DNA of 64,000 nucleotides from positions 28,116-92,115 of the forward strand of contig NZ_QGTQ01000025.1 in the NCBI RefSeq assembly GCF_003182255.1. Direction: 5' to 3'. A program made the translations under genes and the position numbers. A model generated the notes under the pieces. That model worked only from the letters and a program-made list of their open reading frames with translations. It made no database searches and had not been told where the DNA came from. Position 1 is the first letter of the stretch. Every line of letters begins with the position of its first letter. Below are positions 43,823-53,098 of this stretch, piece by piece. The stretch comes from Paenibacillus cellulosilyticus (lineage in GTDB: Bacteria; Bacillota; Bacilli; Paenibacillales; Paenibacillaceae).

Positions 43823-45313
43823 ATGACGATCCATTTTGACGGGGCGGGCGGCCGGGAGTATGGGCATCTCGCGCTTCATACCGATAAATATCAGATCAAT
43901 ATGATGTACGCGCACTGGAAGAACGGCACCCATAATCGGAAGGCTGTTTTCGAGGCTTATTTCCGCAGGCTGCCATTTGGCAATGGCTATGCGGTATTCG
44001 CTGGACTCGAGCGGATTGTCGATTACATCCGAACGCTGAAGTTCCATGAGCATGAGCTTGCGTTCCTGCGCGAGCAGGAGGAACGGTACGATGAAGGCTT
44101 CATCGAAGAGCTGCGCAGCTTCCGATTCACAGGCGACATCCATGCAGTGATGGAAGGGACGTTGATTTTTCCCAATGAACCGCTCGTTCGGGTAGAGGCG
44201 CGCGTGTTCGAGGCGCAGCTTGTGGAGACGGCACTTCTCAACTTTATGAACTATCAGACACTTATCGCGACAAAAGCAGCGCGTATTCGCCGAGCAGCAG
44301 AACGTGACGTTCTGCTCGAATTCGGTACGCGTCGAGCACAGGAAGCAGAAGCAGCCGTATGGGGCGCGCGCGCTTCCTATATTGCGGGCTTTGATGCGAC
44401 GTCCAACATGCGGGCAGCGATGCTGTTCGGCATTCCGGCCAAAGGCACGCATGCCCATGCTTGGGTGCAGGCGCATGACAGCGAGCAGGAGGCGTTCGAC
44501 CGTTATGCGGACGCACTGCCGGACGATGTGACGCTGCTGGTCGACACATACGATACGCTCATCAGCGGCGTACCGCATGCAATTGCAACGGCGCACAAGC
44601 TGGCGGCTATGGGCAAAAGAATGAGTGCCATAAGGATCGACAGCGGCGATCTCGCCTACTTGTCCAAGGAGGCGCGTCGTCAGTTAGATGATGCGGGCTT
44701 CGCAGACGTCCGTATCGTTGCATCCAATGATCTCGACGAATCGATCATTGCGGAGCTGAAGCTGCAAGGCGCCCGCATCGATACATGGGGCGTCGGCACA
44801 CAGCTCATTACGGCGGCGGATCAGCCGGCGCTTGGCGGCGTGTACAAGCTGGTAGCGCGCGAAGCGGTTCAGGGCGAGGAGCTTGTGCCCGTTATCAAGC
44901 TATCTGGCAATCCGGAGAAGGTGTCCACCCCAGGGCGCAAGGATGTGTACCGGTTGGTCAATCGGCGGACAGGCCGCGCCGAGGCCGATTATATGGCGTT
45001 CGGCTGGGAGAATGATGTGAGGCGCGGCGAACGGATCAAGCTGTTTGATCCGATGCAGACGTACCGTCAGCGGTTCATGACCGATTACGAGGCGGTACCG
45101 CTGCTGCAGCCAATCATTGTAGGCGGGGAGTTGAAGATGGAGCTGCCGGGTCTTGCAGCAATAAGAGCCGAGCATCGCCGTCAGCTAGAGATGTTCCCGC
45201 CTGAAGTGCTGCGCAAAGTAAATCCGCAGCCGTATCCCGTCGTGCTGAGCGACGCGGTATGGGAGCAGAAGAAGCGATTGATCGAGCAGTTCGGACCACA
45301 GATGCATGAATAA
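43823..45313 (+). CDS. pncB: Nicotinate phosphoribosyltransferase
   Basis: Joins nicotinate and PRPP to form NaMN in NAD salvage; 496 aa. Typical N-terminus LHTDKYQINMMYAHWKNGTHNRKAVFEAYFRRLPFG. The phosphoribosyl-binding region includes LEFGTRRAQ, FGIPAKGTHAHAW with the catalytic His, and the Asp/Ser site IRIDSGDLAYLSKEAR and GVGTQL. It belongs to the Gram-positive PncB type rather than Nampt. Confidence 0.95.
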   Translation: MTIHFDGAGGREYGHLALHTDKYQINMMYAHWKNGTHNRKAVFEAYFRRLPFGNGYAVFAGLERIVDYIRTLKFHEHELAFLREQEERYDEGFIEELRSFRFTGDIHAVMEGTLIFPNEPLVRVEARVFEAQLVETALLNFMNYQTLIATKAARIRRAAERDVLLEFGTRRAQEAEAAVWGARASYIAGFDATSNMRAAMLFGIPAKGTHAHAWVQAHDSEQEAFDRYADALPDDVTLLVDTYDTLISGVPHAIATAHKLAAMGKRMSAIRIDSGDLAYLSKEARRQLDDAGFADVRIVASNDLDESIIAELKLQGARIDTWGVGTQLITAADQPALGGVYKLVAREAVQGEELVPVIKLSGNPEKVSTPGRKDVYRLVNRRTGRAEADYMAFGWENDVRRGERIKLFDPMQTYRQRFMTDYEAVPLLQPIIVGGELKMELPGLAAIRAEHRRQLEMFPPEVLRKVNPQPYPVVLSDAVWEQKKRLIEQFGPQMHE

Positions 45314-45321
45314 TAATTGAG

Positions 45322-45347
45322 GGCGGATGGCAGCGATGCCATCCGCC
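45322..45347 (+). terminator. Hairpin after pncB
   Basis: GGCGGATGGC-AGCGAT-GCCATCCGCC is a perfect 10-bp stem, but only a weak T tract follows. Confidence 0.65.
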
Positions 45348-45464
45348 ATGCCTATTTTAAGGGGCAACAGGCCGTCTATCTCATTATTGAGGAAACGATG
45401 CTTGTTGAATCCGTATTTTTCCTGCACAATAGAATCAATTCATTGAGATAAGCGGAGGTAGAGA

Positions 45465-46322
45465 ATGAAGCTTAGAGTTTCGGCGGTACAGTATCATCTG
45501 CATTCGATCGACTCGTTCGAGGCGTTCGCTGCGCAGGTTGAGCATTATATTCGGACGGCGGACGAATTCGGTTCGGAATATGTATTGTTCCCTGAGTTTA
45601 TGACGACGCAGCTCATGTCTATTCCAGGAGCCGACGGCAAGGCTCGCAGCATCGACGAGCTGCCGGATTTCACGGACGCATACATCGAGCTGTTCAAAGA
45701 GCTGGCTGCCCGTTACAACATGTACATTATCGGCGGTACGCATGTGATTCGAAGCGGCGACAACCTGCTCAACGCGGCGCACATGTTTGCGCCAGACGGT
45801 ACGGTCAGCGTGCAGCCGAAGCTGCATATTACGCCGACTGAAGTGACGGAGTGGAACATGAAGGCTGGCGACGGTGTTACGGTGTTTGATACGCCGAAAG
45901 CACGAATCGCCATGCTGACCTGCTACGATATTGAGTTTCCGGAGATCGTTCGAATGGTGCGGGCGCTTGGTGCAGACGTTATTTTCTGCCCATCGTGTAC
46001 CGATGATCGCCAAGGCTTCTACCGCGTACGGTATTGCGCACATGCACGAACAATCGAGAACCAGATTTACGTCGTTACGACGGGTACGGTCGGCTCGCTG
46101 CCGACGGTCGATTTCATGCGGCTTAACTATGGGCAAGCGGCGGTGCTGGCGCCAAACGATATTCCGTTCCCACCGCGCGGCATCATGGTTGAAGGCGAGA
46201 TTAACAACGACATGATCGTTACGGCTGATCTTGATCTGTCGCTGCTGTACGAGGTTCGCGAGCGCGGCTCGGTTATGACGTGGCGGGATCGCCGCACCGA
46301 TCTTTATACCGATTGGAAGTGA
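45465..46322 (+). CDS. Carbon-nitrogen hydrolase (nitrilase superfamily)
   Basis: Amidase/nitrilase-fold enzyme of 285 aa. Catalytic triad: Glu in LFPEFMTT, Lys in PKLHITPTE and Cys in MLTCYDIEFPE. It resembles the C-terminal half of Bacillus YhcX, where the enzyme is fused to an acetyltransferase, and ends MTWRDRRTDLYTDWK. Here the GNAT partner is a separate gene starting 8 nt later. AAGCGGAGGTAGAG precedes the ATG. The substrate is unknown. Confidence 0.92.
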   Translation: MKLRVSAVQYHLHSIDSFEAFAAQVEHYIRTADEFGSEYVLFPEFMTTQLMSIPGADGKARSIDELPDFTDAYIELFKELAARYNMYIIGGTHVIRSGDNLLNAAHMFAPDGTVSVQPKLHITPTEVTEWNMKAGDGVTVFDTPKARIAMLTCYDIEFPEIVRMVRALGADVIFCPSCTDDRQGFYRVRYCAHARTIENQIYVVTTGTVGSLPTVDFMRLNYGQAAVLAPNDIPFPPRGIMVEGEINNDMIVTADLDLSLLYEVRERGSVMTWRDRRTDLYTDWK

Positions 46323-46329
46323 TGCGCCG

Positions 46330-47007
46330 ATGTATCGCAAGCAGCTGTTTGTAATGAACGAGGGCAAGCCTGTACCCGCCATCGTGCGGAGCTACACAGA
46401 GGCGGATTTCGATGAACTCATCGAAATTCAGTCGGAATGTTTTCCGCCGCCTTACCCGCCTGAGCTGTGGTGGAACAAGGAGCAGCTGACGAACCATGTG
46501 CGTTATTTTGCCGATGGGGCCTTGTGCATCGAGGTGGGTGGTCGATTGGCCGGTTCGATGACTGCGCTCATTGTACAAGTCGATGAACAGGACCATGCAA
46601 GTGCGGCGCATAGCTGGGAGCAGATGACGGACGGCGGCTATATAAGCAATCATGATCCATCGGGCAATACGTTGTATGTCGTCGATCTGTGTGTCAGACC
46701 TCAATATCGCAAGCTGCGCTTGGGGCAGTGGCTGATGTTCTCTATGTATGACGTTGTCGTGCATCATGGATTGAAGCGGCTGCTTGGCGGCGGGAGACTG
46801 TCAGGCTATCATCAGGTCGCAAATTCGATGACGCCGGAGCAGTATCTCGATGCGGTTATTCGCGGTGAGCAGAATGATCCTGTGATCTCGTTTATGCTTC
46901 GTGTCGGCCGGACGCCGATTGGTGTGGCGCATGACTATTTGGACGATGAGGAATCGGGCAATTGCGCAGCACTTATGGAATGGCGCAACCCTTTTTTGAA
47001 CGATTAA
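46330..47007 (+). CDS. GNAT-family acetyltransferase, partner of the nitrilase gene
   Basis: Predicted N-acetyltransferase of 225 aa. The acetyl-CoA binding core is seen in LYVVDLCVRPQYRKLRLGQWLM (R/Q-x-x-x-G variant), and an ECFPPPYPPELWW stretch occurs near residue 37. With the preceding nitrilase (285 aa) it reconstructs the ~510-aa YhcX architecture but in the order hydrolase then GNAT as two genes. Spacing is 7 nt, so the two are probably co-translated. Confidence 0.85.
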   Translation: MYRKQLFVMNEGKPVPAIVRSYTEADFDELIEIQSECFPPPYPPELWWNKEQLTNHVRYFADGALCIEVGGRLAGSMTALIVQVDEQDHASAAHSWEQMTDGGYISNHDPSGNTLYVVDLCVRPQYRKLRLGQWLMFSMYDVVVHHGLKRLLGGGRLSGYHQVANSMTPEQYLDAVIRGEQNDPVISFMLRVGRTPIGVAHDYLDDEESGNCAALMEWRNPFLND

Positions 47008-47031
47008 GTGTATAAGGAGCTGACATTCATT

Positions 47032-47700
47032 ATGGAATTCAAACGCATTACTTCTATTAAAGATCCATTATTCGCACAAATGCATGCACTGATGGGACGT
47101 GTATTCCCGCCTGAGGAAGTGCTCGCATTCGATCTGTGGAAGGAGCCGCTGGAGGATCCGGGCATTCGCGTATTCGTCGCTATTCATGAGGGTGAGGTCG
47201 TTGGTACGACGGAATATCGCTACTATGAAGACTTCAATATGGCGATGACCGACTTCACGATTGTGGGTCGTCCGGGTCTTGGCATTGGTCCATTCCTATG
47301 GCAGTCGCGTCAACGTGATCTTGATGCATTGGCAGAAGCGGCGGGCAACAAGCTCGATGGCATGTTCGCCGAAATCTATGATCCCTATCGCGCGGACGAT
47401 CACGACTTCGGTGGTCTGATGGTCATGAATCCGTATGTGCGCCGCGAGGTGTTGTCCCATATGGGCTATAAGCGAATCGATCTAACGTACGTTCACCCCT
47501 CTTGGCAAAATGACGGCGAAGCCGTTGAAGGTCTCGACCTTGGCTTCTTGCCGTATGACGGGCGCGATACGATCGACGCTTCGCTTGTAGCAGCGTTCCT
47601 TCGCCGCTATTATGCCGTACTGCCGAACAAACCAGCGGCATGGGAAGCAATGGTCGCTTCGCTCGATAATGAGACGTCGCTTCGACTGCTGCCATTGTAA
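47032..47700 (+). CDS. GNAT-like acetyltransferase, third gene of the nitrilase operon
   Basis: Predicted protein of about 222 aa, sharing the N-terminal Phe-Pro-Pro-Glu-Glu style (VFPPEEVLAFDLWKEP) with GNAT proteins but without a clear acetyl-CoA P-loop. The central part reads VVGTTEYRYYEDFNMAMTDF and PGLGIGPFLWQSRQRDLDAL. AAGGAG at 47014-47019 lies 12 nt before the chosen ATG at 47032. It probably forms an operon with the nitrilase and GNAT genes. Function unknown. Confidence 0.75.
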   Translation: MEFKRITSIKDPLFAQMHALMGRVFPPEEVLAFDLWKEPLEDPGIRVFVAIHEGEVVGTTEYRYYEDFNMAMTDFTIVGRPGLGIGPFLWQSRQRDLDALAEAAGNKLDGMFAEIYDPYRADDHDFGGLMVMNPYVRREVLSHMGYKRIDLTYVHPSWQNDGEAVEGLDLGFLPYDGRDTIDASLVAAFLRRYYAVLPNKPAAWEAMVASLDNETSLRLLPL

Positions 47701-47723
47701 AAGTTTAATAATTATTTAGCCAA

Positions 47724-47757
47724 ATTTATCATGTGATCCTGTATAATCGTGATAAAT
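47724..47757 (+). promoter_or_regulatory. Candidate promoter flanked by an inverted repeat
   Basis: ATTTATCA (47724-47731) and TGATAAAT (47750-47757) bracket a TATAAT at 47742-47747. The -35 is poorly defined. It lies about 120 nt upstream of the GH9 gene, so a repressor could act here. Confidence 0.4.
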
Positions 47758-47875
47758 ATCAACTACTGTTATAAATGCTTCATCGCGGGTCTTGTTTCTT
47801 ACTATTTATAATAGAAGAACCAAGAGCCGCACTGGAGACGACAGAGCCTATTAACGCTTAGGAGGGAAACTTGAA

Positions 47876-49552
47876 ATGGCTGATGTACGACGCGAGCAAT
47901 GGAACGAAGCGGCAATTCGTGTGAATCAAATTGGATTTTCGACTGGATTTTCGAAAACGTTTTCATCCCAAGTGGTGTCGGGCAGCTTTGAAGTGGTGAA
48001 CATAGGTACGAATGAAACCGTATTAAAGGGTACAACATCGACCGCGACCGCAGATGAAGCAGCTGGTATTAAGGTAAGTCTAGGCCGGCTGGACGGCTTG
48101 GATGCACCGGGGAAATACCGCATCCGTATGAAGGGGCTGGAGTCGCCTGTATTCGAGATTGCCCAGCGTCCATATCAAGCCATCAAGCTTGCCCTTCTCA
48201 AAAATTTCTACTATCAGCGCTGCGGTATGGAGCTTGAGGAACGATACGCTGGACCTTGGAAGCACGCTGCCTGTCATCTCGATCATGGCACCATTCATGG
48301 TGACGACCCATCGATCAAGCGGAGGACGGCGGGCGGATGGCATGATGCGGGCGACTATGGCAAGTATATGGTCGCTGCCGCTAAGGCGGTTGCGGATCTT
48401 ATGCTCGCATATGAGGCTTATCCGACTGCATTCGAGGAATCGACGGACATTCCGGAAAGCGGCAATGGCGTACCAGATATACTCAATGAAGTCCGCTATG
48501 AGCTTGAATGGATGCTGCTTCTTCAGCGCGAGGATGGCGCCGTTTATCACAAACTGACGACGTACGAATTCCCTGGTCTGCACGTCATGCCAGAGGATGA
48601 CCTGGCACCTCTTGTTTTCTCACCCGCGTCGTTCAGCGCAGCCGGCACCTTTGCAGCTTCAATGGCGATGGCGGCGCGCGTGTTTGCATCATTCGATGAA
48701 ACATTCGCTTCGATTTGCCGAGAAGCAGCGGAGCGGGCATGGGGTTGGATGGAGAGTACGGAAAGCTTCGAACGGGTATCATTCCGCAATCCGCGAGATG
48801 TAAAAACTGGGGAGTACGGCGACCAGACCGTTATCGACGAGCATTATTGGGCGGCAGCAGAGCTTTATCGCCTAACCGGAGATCATAACTATCTCGTGAA
48901 AGCGGACAGGCTTGCGCAATCCGGTGATTTTCCACTGTGCGAGCTAGGATGGGCTGATGTTGGAGGTTATGGAACGATTGCGCTGATAGGTGCGCTTCGG
49001 GATGCTGGGGAAGATAGTTCCGTGCAGCTGCGGGAAAGGCTGACCGATCAGTGGCTTACTAGGGCGGACGAGCTGCTGGAGTTGTCATTACGCAACGGCT
49101 TTGGTGTATCGCTAACGCTAGATCAGTACAAATGGGGCAGCAGCATGATCGTCATGAATCATGGGATGCACTTGTTAATCGCAGCGGAGCTAACGCAGGA
49201 CAGTGATCGCAATCATCAGTATCTTGAGGCGGCAGCACAACAATGGCATTACCTGCTCGGCTGTAATGTGCTCGGTATTTGTTACGTGACGGGTTTCGGC
49301 TTCGCCTCGGTTATGCATCCGCATCATCGTCCATCGATTGCCGACGGTGTGCCGGAGCCTGTGCCTGGTATCGTAGCAGGTGGTCCAAACTCAGGTCTGA
49401 ATGATACGGCAGCGGCGTCACTGCTAGTTGGTTGTCCACCGATGGCGTGCTTCATTGACCATGAGGACAGCTATTCCACGAATGAGAATACGATCTATTG
49501 GAACTCGCCGGCTGTCTATGTCGCTGCTGCGCTCGACAGCTTGAATAGATAA
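47876..49552 (+). CDS. Cytoplasmic glycoside hydrolase family 9 (cellulase-like) with N-terminal Ig domain
   Basis: Beta-glucanase or cellodextrinase of 558 aa. Residues about 12-95 form a CelD_N-type Ig domain (IRVNQIGFSTGFSKTF). The GH9 catalytic domain follows, with the nucleophile/base Asp pair in GGWHDAGDYGKYMV and the acid Glu in HEDSYSTNENTIYWNSPAVY. There is no signal peptide, so it likely acts inside the cell on imported oligosaccharides rather than on cellulose. AGGAGGG precedes the ATG at 47876. Confidence 0.92.
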   Translation: MADVRREQWNEAAIRVNQIGFSTGFSKTFSSQVVSGSFEVVNIGTNETVLKGTTSTATADEAAGIKVSLGRLDGLDAPGKYRIRMKGLESPVFEIAQRPYQAIKLALLKNFYYQRCGMELEERYAGPWKHAACHLDHGTIHGDDPSIKRRTAGGWHDAGDYGKYMVAAAKAVADLMLAYEAYPTAFEESTDIPESGNGVPDILNEVRYELEWMLLLQREDGAVYHKLTTYEFPGLHVMPEDDLAPLVFSPASFSAAGTFAASMAMAARVFASFDETFASICREAAERAWGWMESTESFERVSFRNPRDVKTGEYGDQTVIDEHYWAAAELYRLTGDHNYLVKADRLAQSGDFPLCELGWADVGGYGTIALIGALRDAGEDSSVQLRERLTDQWLTRADELLELSLRNGFGVSLTLDQYKWGSSMIVMNHGMHLLIAAELTQDSDRNHQYLEAAAQQWHYLLGCNVLGICYVTGFGFASVMHPHHRPSIADGVPEPVPGIVAGGPNSGLNDTAAASLLVGCPPMACFIDHEDSYSTNENTIYWNSPAVYVAAALDSLNR

Positions 49553-49598
49553 TGAAAGCAGGAGACATCCTATCCGAGAGAGGAAAGGGGTGTCTCTT

Positions 49599-50288
49599 TT
49601 GCCATTATGGGCTGAAGTCACGCTGCGTACGCTATCTGCCGTATGTATATTGTTCGTTATGACGAAGATATTAGGCAAAAGGCAAATCTCGCAGCTATCG
49701 CTGTTCGAATACATTACAGGCATCTCGATCGGGAATATCGCGGCCTATATTTCACTCGACACCGATAATGATTGGTACCTTGGACTACTTGCGATGTCCG
49801 TATGGGTCATTGTTTCAGTGGGGATGGAGTTTGCTACACTGAAGAGTAAGTGGGTTCGTGACATTGTAGACGGTAAGGGAACCGTGTTAGTGGAGAAAGG
49901 CGCGATTCTAGAGAAGAATATGGCGAAGGAGCGGGTGACACTCGACGAGTTTATGGAGAAAATGCGCAGTAAGAGCATCCATGCACTTGCCGATGTGGAA
50001 TTCGCCGTTATGGAGTCTAATGGTGATATCACGTTTCTTCTTAAAAAAGAGCAACAGCCGCTCACGGCGAAGTCTCTCGGTTGGGCTGTGCAGCCTGAAC
50101 GCGAGCCGCAAAGTATTGTCATGGACGGGATCATTATCAATGATGCGCTGCGGCGTGCAGGCTTCGACGAAGTGTGGCTAAGAAAACAGCTGGCAGCCAA
50201 AGGCGTTCAGCTTGAAGAAGTATATCTTGCGCAGGTCGATGATGCGGGTGTTATCACGATACAAACAGGGGAGCGCTCTATACCATAG
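49599..50288 (+). CDS. DUF421 (YetF/YdfS-family) membrane protein
   Basis: Membrane protein of about 229 aa. Three N-terminal membrane helices include LRTLSAVCILFVMTKILGKRQISQLSLFEYITGISIGN, followed by a cytoplasmic DUF421/DUF3290-type domain (VLVEKGAILEKNMAKERVTLDEFMEKMRSKSI). Relatives are linked to germination and membrane or spore stress; the biochemical role is unknown. A TTG at 49599 has AAAGGGG at the right distance; a GTG at 49590 is the alternative. A GAGACA/TGTCTC hairpin (about 49567-49597) spans the ribosome binding site. Confidence 0.85.
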   Translation: MPLWAEVTLRTLSAVCILFVMTKILGKRQISQLSLFEYITGISIGNIAAYISLDTDNDWYLGLLAMSVWVIVSVGMEFATLKSKWVRDIVDGKGTVLVEKGAILEKNMAKERVTLDEFMEKMRSKSIHALADVEFAVMESNGDITFLLKKEQQPLTAKSLGWAVQPEREPQSIVMDGIIINDALRRAGFDEVWLRKQLAAKGVQLEEVYLAQVDDAGVITIQTGERSIP

Positions 50289-50307
50289 GGTGCTCCCTTT
50301 GTCGTGA

Positions 50308-50640
50308 CTAGGTCCACTTCGCAGCCCACAGCTTCATCGCGTGCAGGGTTTGGTGCAGATCTTCGCCCTTTGGCGTAAGTTTATATTCAACGGTAGCAGG
50401 CACTGTCGCATATACATGTCGTTCTAGAATGCCATTCTCTTCGAGATGGCGCAGCGTACTCGTAAGTGCACGCGGACTAACGGCTGGAATGCAGCGCTGC
50501 AGCTCGCCGAACCGCTTCGTTCCACAGAACAGCTCACGGAGCACAAGAAAGGCCCATTTGCCGCTCAGTACGTCTACTGCTTTCTCGATATTGCATTCGA
50601 TCACAACAGGGTCCTTCGGAATGTAGTTGCTTGTCGTCAT
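50308..50640 (-). CDS. HxlR-family winged-helix transcription regulator
   Basis: Regulator of 110 aa with the HxlR pattern: conserved N-terminal Cys in VIECNIEKAVDVLSGKWAFLVLREL, GTKRFGELQRCIPAVSPRALTSTLRHLEENGIL and the wing VEYKLTPKGEDL. Members of this family often sense disulfide or electrophile stress through that Cys and control neighbouring oxidoreductase genes; no such gene is adjacent here. Convergent with DUF421. Confidence 0.93.
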   Translation of the reverse strand: MTTSNYIPKDPVVIECNIEKAVDVLSGKWAFLVLRELFCGTKRFGELQRCIPAVSPRALTSTLRHLEENGILERHVYATVPATVEYKLTPKGEDLHQTLHAMKLWAAKWT

Positions 50641-50791
50641 GGCCTAAATCCCTCTCTTCCTATCTTCGATCCGATCGCTTCATATAATAGTATAGCAAAA
50701 AGAGGCGCCCGTGGAACTACGCCTCTGCATACAGTCATCTCGATATGGTTAATCTAACAGCTATATATAATAGAAGAAAAAGATTTAAGTC

Positions 50792-51610
50792 TTAGCGTAG
50801 TGAACCTGTTTTGTTGCTGCTGAACTGCTTAGGTTCAACTGCATTCGTCTGTCCATTGTTGCGCGTAGTGCCGTTTATGTTGGGATTAATCTTGTCAGTG
50901 CTAGTTGGAAGCTTATTACTGCCTCCGAATTGATTGGAGACGAGCGCATTGAAGTCAACTACGAATGGCGTGAGCGATTCGTTCAGCCAGGCTTTCTGCG
51001 CATAAGCGACGAATCGGTTCACGAACTGGCTGTTAGCTGAGATGTAAACATTCTTTGCTCGAGGAGCGAACTTGCGAACCTTCGTGGCAACGGCATATTT
51101 TAGCGCATTAGGCAGCTCGGTATGATCATTCACCGTCATGGCGTGGCCGTATGGAGTAGCTAACTCACGGTTATCCCAATTAGGGCTGTTAGTTGAATAG
51201 TTGTAGATGCCTTCTTTAGCACTGCCTGCGTACTGCTCATGCTTGGAACGTCCGCCGCTCTTCGTGCGAATTGCCGTATCGTTGAAGACGATTGCGACAT
51301 ATGCGTTTTGATTCGTCAGCATAACGAGCGCAGTGGAGATACCATTGATCTTGCCGACCTCCTTGGAGATCTTGGAGCTGTATTCGAAGTATTTATTATC
51401 GTGATTGCCTGAAGCGGTCGATAATGCGCCATAGGAACGTGCCCGGTCATCGACCAACGGACGTTCGGTGCCATTGCGCGTACCGTACGAGTTGGATTTG
51501 TACCCGTGAGGCTCATACTTATAGCTGCTGCAGCCGCTCGACAGAACCGCAACGCCTAGAAGGAGTGCGAAGATACGAGACGAGGCAGAAGCGCTGAACC
51601 ATTTTCTCAT
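50792..51610 (-). CDS. YhcN/YlaJ-family sporulation lipoprotein
   Basis: Exported lipoprotein of 272 aa. The lipobox is VAVLSSGCSSY (Cys about residue 27). The YhcN/YlaJ domain includes VGKINGISTALVMLTNQNAYVAI and KVRKFAPRAKNVYISANSQFVNRF. Bacillus relatives are made in the forespore and found in the spore inner membrane or cortex. The C-terminus is Asn/Thr/Gly-rich and low complexity. GGGAGGTC precedes the ATG. Confidence 0.93.
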   Translation of the reverse strand: MRKWFSASASSRIFALLLGVAVLSSGCSSYKYEPHGYKSNSYGTRNGTERPLVDDRARSYGALSTASGNHDNKYFEYSSKISKEVGKINGISTALVMLTNQNAYVAIVFNDTAIRTKSGGRSKHEQYAGSAKEGIYNYSTNSPNWDNRELATPYGHAMTVNDHTELPNALKYAVATKVRKFAPRAKNVYISANSQFVNRFVAYAQKAWLNESLTPFVVDFNALVSNQFGGSNKLPTSTDKINPNINGTTRNNGQTNAVEPKQFSSNKTGSLR

Positions 51611-51857
51611 CGAATAGACCTCCCTTAACGATTACTGTACCGTTAGCGTCTGCCTTGAAGGCCGAAATATACGTGTATAAATGCATACATAATTGACCAT
51701 TCATTCGGTGCACAATGTATAGAAGGAATATGTCGATTATTGTCATCGAAAGAGAGGGGGTAAGCACAAAAAACGAGGGGTGTAAATGCCCCAAAACCCT
51801 TGTAAATCCAACAATTTTGGCGGCTTTGAGAACAATTTGTGAACTCTTTCTGAAACG

Positions 51858-51886
51858 TTGACAAATACATCCTCCAACTTTATATT
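51858..51886 (+). promoter_or_regulatory. Promoter of the ctaCDEF operon
   Basis: TTGACA (51858-51863), a 17-bp spacer and TATATT (51881-51886). The leader is about 105 nt. The rest of 51611-51996 shows no gene. Confidence 0.75.
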
Positions 51887-51996
51887 TAATAAAGTGATTT
51901 AATGCAGAAGTTGTAAAACATCTCTAGAACACGCAGTTTGCCGCCTTTCCACGCCATCTGAAGCAACTGCGAAAACGTAAAAAGTGGGGTTGATGA

Positions 51997-53067
51997 ATGA
52001 TGAAACGGTGGAATGTAGGAAAGCGCCTTCTGCCGCTCTTTGCCGGTATGATGCTATTGCTGTCGGCGTGCGGGCGTGCAGACCTTTCGACACTGAACCC
52101 ACAGGGTCCAGTAGCGGAAGAGCAATTCGGTTTAATGAAATTGGCGATTTCGATCATGATTATCGTGGTGGTTATCGTATTTGCGATTTCGTTGTACGTC
52201 ATTGTTCGTTTCCGCAGACGTCCAGGAGATAACAAAATTCCTGTACAAGTAGAAGGTAACCACAAGCTTGAGATTATCTGGACGGTTATTCCGTTGATTC
52301 TCCTTGTCATCCTGGGTGTTCCAACGGTAAACTCCGTGTTCGGACTGTCGAAAGACTACACGAAAGACCCGGATGCTATTCAGGTCGAAGTAACTTCGCA
52401 CCAATTCTGGTGGGAATTCTATTATCCGCAGTATGACATACATACGGCACAAGAGCTTGTCATTCCGACAGGCAAGAAGATTGCGGTTACGGCAGTTTCC
52501 GGCGACGTTCTTCACTCATTCTGGATTCCATCGCTCGCAGGTAAGATCGATACGAACCCAGGTACAGCGGTTGAGAACGGAACTGCGAACGCTAACAAAA
52601 TGTATTTCGAAGCACCTAAAGCCGGTGTTTACCTTGGTAAGTGCGCAGAGCTTTGCGGCCCATCCCACGCATTGATGGACTTCAAAGTTAAAGCAGTAGA
52701 TGAAGCTTCGTTCGATCGTTGGACGGCAGCACAGAAAACGCCAGTTGCATTACCAAGCGACCCAGCAATCAAAGATGCACTCGTTAAAAACTGCTTGAGC
52801 TGCCATGCTATCGGTGACCAGGGCGTTCTGGTGTACCCGAACCTGACGGATATCGGCAGTCGTTTGACGGTAGGCGGTATTCTCGTCAATACCGATGAAG
52901 CGGAGTATGCAAATGAAGGTACAACGTACGAGAACTTGAAACGTTGGATCGAAGATCCACAAGCGGTCAAGCCTGGTACACTCATGCCGAAGGTAGAGCT
53001 TACCGAGCAAGAGATCGATGGTATTGCGAAATATTTGTCTGAACTGAAAATCGACTACGAGAAATAA
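51997..53067 (+). CDS. ctaC: Cytochrome c oxidase subunit II, caa3 type
   Basis: Electron-entry subunit of the caa3 oxidase, about 356 aa. It begins with a lipobox-like signal (MMLLLSACGRAD) and two membrane helices. The CuA site follows (CAELCGPSHALM with upstream HSFWIP), and a fused C-terminal cytochrome c domain carries the heme motif CLSCH. The fused heme domain marks the caa3 rather than aa3 type. It is first of ctaCDEF; ctaA/ctaB for heme A are not in this window. Confidence 0.95.
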   Translation: MMKRWNVGKRLLPLFAGMMLLLSACGRADLSTLNPQGPVAEEQFGLMKLAISIMIIVVVIVFAISLYVIVRFRRRPGDNKIPVQVEGNHKLEIIWTVIPLILLVILGVPTVNSVFGLSKDYTKDPDAIQVEVTSHQFWWEFYYPQYDIHTAQELVIPTGKKIAVTAVSGDVLHSFWIPSLAGKIDTNPGTAVENGTANANKMYFEAPKAGVYLGKCAELCGPSHALMDFKVKAVDEASFDRWTAAQKTPVALPSDPAIKDALVKNCLSCHAIGDQGVLVYPNLTDIGSRLTVGGILVNTDEAEYANEGTTYENLKRWIEDPQAVKPGTLMPKVELTEQEIDGIAKYLSELKIDYEK

Positions 53068-53098
53068 GCATCAGGAGAATTAAAAGGGGGCATTAACC

